Below, piece by piece: positions 1-6,688 of a stretch of DNA of 6,688 bases (positions are counted from its first letter, which is position 1; every line of letters starts with the position of its first letter). Position numbers and translations under genes: made by a program. The stretch is from JANOBJ01 sp031411575 (GTDB taxonomy: Bacteria; Pseudomonadota; Gammaproteobacteria; Burkholderiales; Burkholderiaceae_C): contig JANOBJ010000356.1 of the NCBI GenBank assembly GCA_031411575.1, positions 1 to 6,688 on the forward strand. Reading direction: 5' to 3'. The notes beneath the pieces are model-generated. The model searched no databases and was not told where the DNA came from. It saw only the letters and a list, made by a program, of their open reading frames with translations.

Positions 1-1030
1 TGATCAGTGTGTCGCAGGCCAAGAGCGCAAACAGCAGCAGCCCCTGGAACACGCCCGTCAAGGATTTGGGCAGCCCCAGCCGCGACTGCGCCAGCTCACC
101 GCCGATGTAGAACATGCTCATCAGCACCGCCGAGAACACCATCCCCACCGGGTGCAGCCGCCCCACGTACGCCACGATGATGGCGGCGAACCCATAGCCG
201 GCCGGCACATACGGCGTCAGCTGGCCAATCGGCCCGGCCACTTCCAGCGCGCCCGCCAAGCCGGCGGCGCCGCCCGACGTCAACAAGGCCACCCACAGCG
301 CCTTGCGAGAAGAAAAACCCGCGTAGCGCGCCGCCGCCGGCGCCAGCCCGCCCACCTGCTGCGCAAACCCGGCCCGCGTGCGGAACAGGAACACCCACAG
401 CGCCGCCACGCCCAGCAGCGCGATCAGCAACCCAATGCTCATGCGCGAGCCCTGCATCAGCCGTGGAATCTGCGTCACCGCCTCAAAGGTCTTGCTCTGC
501 GGAAAGTTGTAGCCCGCCGGGTCTTTCCATGGCCCGTACACCAGGTAACTCAGCACCATGTCGGCCACATAGACCAGCATCAGGCTCACCAGGATTTCAT
601 TGGCGTTGAAGCGGTCGCGCAGCAGCGCGGTGATGCCGGCCCACGCCATGCCACCGAACACCCCCGCCAGCATCACGGCCACCACGATCCAGCGGCCGGT
701 GTCCTTGTCGGCCATCAGAGCCACGCCGCCCGCCACCACCGCGCCGATGACAAACTGCCCCTCGGCGCCGATGTTCCACACGTTGGAGCGAAAACTCACC
801 GCCAGCCCCAGCGCAATCACCAGCAGGGGCGTGGCCTTGACCATCAGCTCGCCCAGTGCGTATGGGCTCTTGATGGGTTCCCAGAAGAACACGAGCAGCG
901 CCTTCGCCGGGTCTTTGCCCAACGCCGCGAACAGCACCACGCCCACCACCACGGTGATGGCCAGCGCCAGCAGCGGCGAGCCGTAGCTCCAGAATCTGGA
1001 CGCCTGCGGGCGCGGTTCAAGCTTGAGCAT
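1..1030 (-). CDS. ABC transporter permease, BMP-type nucleoside/purine importer family (C-terminus cut by window edge)
   Basis: An inner-membrane permease subunit of an ABC importer; 343 residues are visible and the frame stays open to the left edge. Family members run to roughly 360 residues, so only a short C-terminal tail should be missing. It is strongly hydrophobic, with likely membrane segments near residues 18-37, 66-80, 92-106, 115-137, 146-165, 197-216, 246-262, 280-312 and 324-340. The NVWNIGAEGQ motif (83-92) is a hallmark of the BPD_transp_2 permeases that pair with BMP/Med lipoproteins (YufP/NupP-like). The ARYAGFSSRKALW stretch (235-247) probably forms the loop that contacts the ATPase. 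The ATG at 1030 is preceded by a good GGAGG six bases upstream and lies 14 bp inside the end of the ATPase gene, so coupled translation is likely. Substrate is inferred: a nucleoside or purine base, given the neighbouring xanthine dehydrogenase. A branched-chain amino-acid or sugar permease is less likely because of the motif and partner ATPase. Confidence 0.9.
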   Translation of the reverse strand, partial: MLKLEPRPQASRFWSYGSPLLALAITVVVGVVLFAALGKDPAKALLVFFWEPIKSPYALGELMVKATPLLVIALGLAVSFRSNVWNIGAEGQFVIGAVVAGGVALMADKDTGRWIVVAVMLAGVFGGMAWAGITALLRDRFNANEILVSLMLVYVADMVLSYLVYGPWKDPAGYNFPQSKTFEAVTQIPRLMQGSRMSIGLLIALLGVAALWVFLFRTRAGFAQQVGGLAPAAARYAGFSSRKALWVALLTSGGAAGLAGALEVAGPIGQLTPYVPAGYGFAAIIVAYVGRLHPVGMVFSAVLMSMFYIGGELAQSRLGLPKSLTGVFQGLLLFALLACDTLI

Positions 1031-2540
1031 GGTGCGCCTCCGTGGCTTGCCACAGGCCGCTCATCCACTCGCCAATCTGCGCGACGGTGGCCTTGGCCCG
1101 CTGGACGGAGGGCGACAGGCGCCCCTTGGCGATCACGTGCAGGCGGTCGCTGATCTCGAACAGCTCGTCGAGTTCTTCGCTCACCACCAGCACCGCGCAT
1201 CCGGCGTCGCGCAGCGCCAGGATTTCGCCGCGAATCTGCGCCGAGGCGCCCACGTCCACCCCCCAGGTGGGTTGCGACACGATCAGCAGCTTCGGGCTGG
1301 CGTCGATCTCGCGGCCGACGATGAACTTTTGCAGATTGCCGCCCGACAGCGACTTGGCCGCCGAGTTGGGCCCGCCCGCCTTGACGTTGAAGCGGGCAAT
1401 GATGGACGCGGCCTGCTGCTCCAGCGCCTTGAGGTTGATCCAGCCGTGGCGGCTGATGGCGTCGGTGCGCGTGAGCATCAGGTTGTGCGCCAGCCCGAGC
1501 GTAGGCACCGCGCCGCGGCCCAGCCGCTCTTCGGGCACAAAATGCACGCCCAGCGCGCGGCGGCGGTTCGGCCCCAGCTTGCCGGCGGCCTGGCCAAACA
1601 CCTGGATCATCTGCGCGCCAGCCCGCGTGTCTTCACCCGACAGCGCGTACAGCAGCTCTTTCTGGCCGTTGCCCGAAACGCCGGCAATGCCCACCACCTC
1701 GCCCGCCCGCACCTGCAGGTTCACGTCTTCCAGGTCCACACCAAAGGGAGATTCGCGCGCCAGCGTGAGCCCCTGCACCGCCAGCACGGCTTCACCGGCC
1801 GGGCGCTCGTGGTGCGCCAGCGCGGGCGGCTCGGCGCCGATCATCAGGCGGCTGAGCGAGGCGTTGGATTCCTGCTGCGGGTTGCACACACCGGTGACCT
1901 TGCCGCCGCGCAGCACCGTGCAGGCGGTACACAGCTCGCGGATCTCGTGCAGCTTGTGGCTGATGTACAGGATGCTGCAGCCCTCGGAGGCCAGTTTTTT
2001 GAGCACCACAAACAGCTTTTCCACCGCCTGCGGCGTCAGCACCGAGGTCGGCTCGTCCAGGATCAGCAGCTTGGGGTTGGTCAGCAGGGCGCGGATGATC
2101 TCCACCCGCTGCATCTCGCCCACGCTCAGGGTGTGCACCGGTCGCGCCGGGTCGATGTCCAGTCCGTACTCGGCTGCCTTGGCCGAAATGCGCGCGGTCA
2201 CATCGGCCAGCGTCAGGCTTTTGTCCAGGCCCAGCCACACGTTTTCGGCCACGGTCAGGGTGTCAAACAGGCTGAAGTGCTGGAACACCATGCTGATGCC
2301 CAGCGCCCGCGCCTCCTGCGGGTTGCGGATGTGCACCGGCTGGCCGTTGAACACCACGCTGCCTTCGTCGGGCTTGACCGAGCCGTAGATGATCTTCATC
2401 AGCGTTGATTTGCCAGCGCCGTTTTCGCCCAGCACGGCGTGGGTTTCGCCGGGCTGCACGGTCAGCGACACATCGCTGTTGGCCACCACCGCAGGGTACC
2501 GCTTGGTGATGTGGGCCAGTTGCAATCGGGGGGTGCTCAT
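1017..2540 (-). CDS. ABC transporter ATP-binding protein with two nucleotide-binding domains, BMP-type purine/nucleoside importer family
   Basis: Cytoplasmic ATPase that powers an importer, 507 residues, the usual length for fused two-domain members (RbsA/YufO type). Domain 1 (about 6-240) is complete: Walker A GENGAGKST (38-46), Q-loop Gln87, signature LSVGEMQR (138-145), Walker B LLILDEPT (158-165) and H-loop His195. Domain 2 (about 252-495) has an intact signature LSGGNLQK (398-405) but a degenerate P-loop (GVSGNGQKE, 287-295), SQPTWGVDVGA (422-432) where DEPT is expected, and SEELDEL (454-460) lacking the H-loop His. This asymmetry is familiar in sugar/nucleoside importers, where one site does the catalysis. 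I chose the ATG at 2540, not the in-frame ATG at 2594: homology begins just after it (PRLQLAHITKRYP), and a purine-rich AGAGAGAGA stretch lies about 10 bases upstream. It overlaps the permease by 14 bp and follows the LysR gene after 67 bp on the same strand. The purine/nucleoside substrate is inferred from family and neighbours. Confidence 0.93.
   Translation of the reverse strand: MSTPRLQLAHITKRYPAVVANSDVSLTVQPGETHAVLGENGAGKSTLMKIIYGSVKPDEGSVVFNGQPVHIRNPQEARALGISMVFQHFSLFDTLTVAENVWLGLDKSLTLADVTARISAKAAEYGLDIDPARPVHTLSVGEMQRVEIIRALLTNPKLLILDEPTSVLTPQAVEKLFVVLKKLASEGCSILYISHKLHEIRELCTACTVLRGGKVTGVCNPQQESNASLSRLMIGAEPPALAHHERPAGEAVLAVQGLTLARESPFGVDLEDVNLQVRAGEVVGIAGVSGNGQKELLYALSGEDTRAGAQMIQVFGQAAGKLGPNRRRALGVHFVPEERLGRGAVPTLGLAHNLMLTRTDAISRHGWINLKALEQQAASIIARFNVKAGGPNSAAKSLSGGNLQKFIVGREIDASPKLLIVSQPTWGVDVGASAQIRGEILALRDAGCAVLVVSEELDELFEISDRLHVIAKGRLSPSVQRAKATVAQIGEWMSGLWQATEAHHAQA
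1037..1041 (-). promoter_or_regulatory. Shine-Dalgarno site of the permease gene
   Basis: On the minus strand this reads GGAGG, with six bases before the ATG at 1030. It lies inside the 3' end of the ATPase gene and fixes the permease start within that overlap. Confidence 0.7.
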
Positions 2541-2587
2541 AAGTTGCTTGTCTCTCTCTTTTTGATGTCTTTCAGGCCCCTGGTCCG

Positions 2588-2600
2588 CGTCCACTGGACG
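2588..2600. repeat. Small perfect inverted repeat between the regulator and ATPase genes
   Basis: CGTCC-ACT-GGACG, a 5-bp stem with a 3-base loop, inside the 67-bp gap (2541-2607). On the plus strand four T residues follow directly, then a run of eight T from 2611. The stem is too short for a confident intrinsic terminator, and in that orientation it would only stop transcription antisense to the regulator. It could equally be a protein-binding dyad upstream of the ATPase, or chance. I saw no convincing sigma-70 promoter in this gap, so the ATPase and permease may be transcribed from the regulator's promoter. Confidence 0.3.
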
Positions 2601-2605
2601 TTTTA

Positions 2606-2624
2606 CGCTATTTTTTTTGTAGCG
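2606..2624. repeat. Inverted repeat with A/T-tract loop across the lysR stop codon
   Basis: CGCTA and TAGCG arms flank a 9-base loop made almost wholly of one homopolymer (eight T on the plus strand, eight A on the minus strand). The left arm contains the TAG stop of the regulator (2610-2608), and the A-run encodes its final Gln-Lys-Lys. No U-tract follows the stem on the minus strand, so it does not look like a terminator for the regulator. Confidence 0.3.
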
Positions 2625-3540
2625 ATGCCGCGACCGACTTGACCCGCTCGCGCAGCCACTTGGAGGCGCTGGAGGCGTGCGTGCGCTCGTGCCACAGCTG
2701 GTAATACATCAGTCGCGGGAACGGGATCGGACATTCGAGCACCTTCACCGGCAGCCGCTCGCAAAAACGCTCGCAGTACTGGCGGCCGGTGGTCAGCACC
2801 AGCAAACTCGATGCCACCATGGCCGGGATCAACCCGAAATGCGGGCAGCGCGCGGTGATGTTGCGGCGCAGACCCAACGATTCCAGGTGCTCGTCGATCA
2901 CGCCCTTGGCGCCCGGGTGGGTGGGCGTGGGCGCAATGTGCTCGGCCTCCAGCCAGGCGGCCTGGTCCCAGGCGCGGCGGGTCGCGGGGTGGTCGCTGGC
3001 CACCAGGCAGACCACCTCGTCGCCAAACAGCCGCGCCATGTGCAGGTCTTCGGGCGGTTTCAGCCAGTTGCCGATCACCAGATCCACATCGCCCTGCGCC
3101 AGATGTGCGTGGTAGTCGGATTCGGCGGAAAGCGGGTGGATTTCGATGTGGCTCAGCGGCGCCTGCGTCTTGATCTGCGCCACCAGCTGGGGCAAAAACA
3201 GCGGGTCGAGGTAGTCGCTGGCGGCCACGCGGAAGGTGTTGTGCGCGGTTTGCGGCTCAAATGCGCGGGCGTCGCTGAACATCGATTCGGCGGCACGAAG
3301 AATGCTGGCACTGGGCTCAATCATGCGCAGCGCCGCATCGGTAGGCACCATGCCGGAGCCTGAACGCACCAAAAGCGGGTCGCCCGACAAGTCGCGCAAG
3401 CGCTTGAGGGCGGCGCTCACGGCCGGCTGGTACATGCCCAGTCGGATGGCGGCGCGGGAGACACTGCGTTCAGTCAACACGGTATGCAAGACCCTGATCA
3501 AGTGGAGGTCTATCTTGTCGAAAAGCGCCTGATCTCTCAT
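2608..3540 (-). CDS. LysR-type transcriptional regulator, probable regulator of the purine genes
   Basis: DNA-binding regulator of 310 residues, the normal length for LysR proteins. The N-terminal winged helix-turn-helix is clear: DLHLIRVLHTVLTERS (11-26), then SRAAIRLGMYQPAVSAALKRLR (28-49), then DPLLVRSGSGMVPTDAA (54-70), the standard order. A linker helix follows (about 71-95), then a periplasmic-binding-protein-like effector domain (about 101-305). The wording near DYLDPLFLPQLV and the C-terminal MYYQLWHERTHAS recall the NodD/LinR-like subgroup. The ATG at 3540 is the only Met before the HTH; AAAGG lies upstream but only about one base away, so initiation may be weak. The gene diverges from xdhA with 107 bp between the starts, the classical arrangement for a LysR protein acting on its neighbour and on itself. 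It could also drive the ATPase and permease 67 bp downstream. The effector is unknown; a purine or breakdown product is a guess from context. Confidence 0.92.
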   Translation of the reverse strand: MRDQALFDKIDLHLIRVLHTVLTERSVSRAAIRLGMYQPAVSAALKRLRDLSGDPLLVRSGSGMVPTDAALRMIEPSASILRAAESMFSDARAFEPQTAHNTFRVAASDYLDPLFLPQLVAQIKTQAPLSHIEIHPLSAESDYHAHLAQGDVDLVIGNWLKPPEDLHMARLFGDEVVCLVASDHPATRRAWDQAAWLEAEHIAPTPTHPGAKGVIDEHLESLGLRRNITARCPHFGLIPAMVASSLLVLTTGRQYCERFCERLPVKVLECPIPFPRLMYYQLWHERTHASSASKWLRERVKSVAASLQKK

Positions 3541-3544
3541 ACCT

Positions 3545-3574
3545 TTGACCGCATTCGTGTCATATGCCTATGCT
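3545..3574 (+). promoter_or_regulatory. Predicted sigma-70-like promoter of xdhAB
   Basis: TTGACC (3545-3550, five of six consensus) and TATGCT (3569-3574, four of six) are separated by 18 bp, one more than ideal, as is common for activator-dependent promoters. Transcription would begin near 3581, giving an untranslated leader of about 67 bases before the ATG at 3648. This start lies downstream of the three in-frame ATGs at 3564, 3570 and 3576, which argues against their use. Confidence 0.45.
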
Positions 3575-3578
3575 TATG
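3561..3578. promoter_or_regulatory. Candidate LysR operator (CATA-N10-TATG dyad)
   Basis: An imperfect palindrome with CATA and TATG arms spans both predicted -10 elements in the divergent control region. It gives T-N12-A spacing, not the textbook T-N11-A of LysR boxes, so the match is loose. Its position would suit autorepression of lysR. An activating site for xdhA would usually lie further upstream, near -65, which here falls inside the lysR coding region. Confidence 0.3.
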
Positions 3579-3580
3579 GC
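3563..3580 (+). repeat. Three tandem TATGSY hexamers in the divergent promoter region
   Basis: TATGCC, TATGCT and TATGGC follow each other without gaps. The middle copy coincides with the predicted xdhA -10, and the first overlaps the predicted lysR -10. Each copy carries an ATG in frame with xdhA (3564, 3570, 3576). Confidence 0.6.
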
Positions 3581-3647
3581 GCGGCAACGGCCAGCGAACT
3601 ACCCTCAAGCCACAGCCGTACCCACTTTTGCAGGACCCACATCGCCC

Positions 3648-5122
<1,475 letters not shown>

Positions 5123-5126
<4 letters not shown>

Positions 5127-6688
5127 ACGCACCCGACAAGCTGTTCACGGCGGCACCAAGCCAGGTGACCGGCACCTCGCGCGCCCACGAAAGCGCGCGC
5201 GCCCAGGTGGCGGGCTCGGCCACCTATGTGGACGACATTGCCGAAGTCAAAGGCACGCTGTACGCCGCGCCCATCTTGTCCACGGTGGCGCATGGCCGCC
5301 TGCGCGGTATCGATACCCGGGCCGCCAAGGCCATGCCGGGCGTGGTGGATGTGATCCTGCACACCGACATCCCGGGCGACAAGATCCTCGCGGCGTTTTC
5401 GCACGACGAACCGATCTTTGCGATCGACACGGTGCAGCATGTGGGTCAGGTGGTGGGCGTGGTGGTGGCCCGCACGGTGATGCAGGCGCGCCGCGCCGCC
5501 CGCCAGGTGAAGCTTGACATCGAGGAACTGCCGGCGGTGCTGACCGTGCGCGATGCCCTGCAGGCGCAGAGCTATGTGCTGCCGCCGGTGCACGTGCGGC
5601 GCGGCGACGCGGGCGGGCAGATTGCCCGCGCGCCGCACGTTTTGAGCGGCGCGTTTGAGGTGGGCGGGCAGGAGCACTTTTACCTGGAAGGCCAGGTGGC
5701 CTATGTGGTGCCGCAGGAACAGCGCCAGTGGCTGGTGTACTCCAGCACGCAGCACCCCGGCGAGATTCAGCATTGGGTATCGCACGCGCTGGGCCTGGAC
5801 AACGCGCAGGTGCGTGTGGAATGCCGGCGCATGGGCGGTGGCTTTGGCGGCAAGGAAACCCAGGCCGGGCACATGGCGGTCTGGGCGGCGGTGGCGGCCC
5901 ACAAGCTCCAGCGCGCCGTCAAGCTGCGCATGGACCGCGACGACGACTTCATGGTCACCGGCAAGCGCCACCCGTTTGCCTATGACTACACCGTGGGGTT
6001 TGACGCGAGCGGCCTCGTCATGGGCCTGAAGCTCATGCTGGCCGCCAACTGCGGCTTCAGCGCCGACCTGAGCGGCCCGGTGGCCGACCGCGCCGTGTTC
6101 CACAGCGACAACGCCTACTTCTTGAGCGATGTGGACATTGCCTCGTACCGCTGCAAGCTCAACACCCAGAGCCACACCGCGTTTCGCGGCTTCGGCGGCC
6201 CCCAGGGCGTGATCGTGATCGAAACCATCCTGGGCGACATCGCGCGCCACCTGGGGCTGGACCCGCTGGACGTGCGCATGCGCAACCTGTACAGCAATGA
6301 AGTCATCGCGCCGGCGAACGAGACCACGCCGGAACGGCGTCGCGATACGACCCATTACCAGATGAAGGTGGAAGACAACATCCTCCACCCGTTGCTATCA
6401 ACATTAGAGCAAACTTCGTCCTACCGAGGCCGACGAGAGGCTATTTCGGCATGGAATTTGGCCAGCCCGGTCATCAAGCGCGGCATCGCCATCACGCCAG
6501 TGAAATTTGGCATCAGCTTTACCGCCACGCTGTTCAACCAGGCCGGCGCGCTGGTGCATGTGTACACCGACGGCAGCGTGCAGGTGAACCACGGCGGCAC
6601 CGAAATGGGCCAGGGCCTGCACACCAAGGTGGCACAGATCGTGGCCGATGAACTGGGCGTGCCGTTCGAAAAGATCGTGATGACCGCC
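5123..6688 (+). CDS. xdhB: Xanthine dehydrogenase large (molybdopterin) subunit, C-terminus cut by window edge
   Basis: Catalytic subunit that hydroxylates hypoxanthine to xanthine and xanthine to urate at a molybdenum cofactor. The frame is open for 522 residues to the right edge; the family is about 780 long, so about a third is missing. The N-terminal a/b hammerhead domain is recognisable from AHESARAQVAGSATYVDD (21-38). Residues matching active-site positions of the well-studied bovine enzyme are present: Gln183 in GGQEHFYLE (bovine Gln767), Phe241 and Glu245 in GGGFGGKE (Phe798, Glu802), Arg355 in TAFRGFGGPQ (Arg880, the purine-orienting arginine), Phe466 in GISFT (Phe1009) and Gln497 in EMGQGLH (Gln1040). 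The base glutamate (bovine Glu1261) lies outside the window. Glu802 and Arg880 together point to a purine substrate, not to an aldehyde oxidase. Residues 391-409 form a charged, Pro-rich segment longer than in the bovine enzyme. Codons around 6392-6460 are unusually AT-rich for this gene. It is translated with xdhA; xdhC is expected downstream. Confidence 0.95.

Larger units (their letters stand above)
3559..3587 (-). promoter_or_regulatory. Predicted sigma-70-like promoter of the lysR gene
   Basis: Read on the minus strand, TTGCCG (3587-3582) and TATGAC (3564-3559) are separated by 17 bp; each matches four of six consensus positions. Transcription would begin near 3552, about a dozen bases before the ATG at 3540. 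The elements overlap the predicted xdhA -10 on the other strand. Pattern match only; some such matches arise by chance. Confidence 0.4.

Noticed and set aside
152..1153. A 333-codon plus-strand open frame opposite the permease
   Set aside because: The product is extremely rich in His, Arg and Gln with no recognisable domain; the minus strand has a continuous hydrophobic permease with a good ribosome site.
1023..2408. Two long plus-strand open frames (about 450-460 codons) opposite the ATPase gene
   Set aside because: Both are low-complexity antisense shadows of an ATPase with clear Walker and signature motifs on the minus strand.
2538..2594. Upstream ATG (2594) as start of the ATPase gene
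   Set aside because: The added 18 residues are hydrophilic and unlike the family, and the extension would start inside the small inverted repeat. The ATG at 2540 gives the normal N-terminus.
5176..5205. Repeated GCGCGCCCA-like words near the start of xdhB
   Set aside because: They encode the normal N-terminal sequence (SRAHESARAQ) and reflect Ala/Arg codons in GC-rich DNA.

Overview
The window looks like a chromosomal purine-use locus from a GC-rich (roughly two-thirds GC) betaproteobacterium. The wording of the proteins most resembles Comamonadaceae (the Acidovorax/Variovorax/Rhodoferax neighbourhood). That placement comes from remembered family resemblance and codon bias, not from a search. 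No RNA gene, CRISPR array, insertion sequence or phage gene was seen.

Layout: two transcription units diverge from a short control region at about 3541-3647. Leftward (minus strand) run a LysR-type regulator (3540-2608), a two-domain ABC transporter ATPase (2540-1017) and an inner-membrane permease (1030 to the left edge, last residues missing). The ATPase and permease overlap by 14 bp and so are probably translationally coupled. The regulator and ATPase are separated by 67 bp holding two small inverted repeats. Rightward (plus strand) run xdhA (3648-5126), the FeS/FAD subunit of xanthine dehydrogenase, and xdhB (5123 to the right edge), the molybdopterin subunit. These two overlap by 4 bp (ATGA). 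About a third of xdhB lies outside the window.

How the genes fit together (inference): the ABC proteins belong to the family that works with BMP/Med-type lipoproteins to import nucleosides or purines. XdhAB oxidises hypoxanthine and xanthine to urate. The LysR protein sits between the two units and probably controls one or both. A second permease and the binding protein would be expected beyond the left edge, and the cofactor-insertion factor xdhC beyond the right edge.

The most interesting local structure is the 107-bp control region. Predicted lysR and xdhA promoters overlap there on opposite strands, across three tandem TATGSY hexamers that also supply three in-frame ATGs upstream of the likely xdhA start. 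I found no convincing evidence of an undescribed system; this reads as a conventional catabolic locus with a few local oddities.
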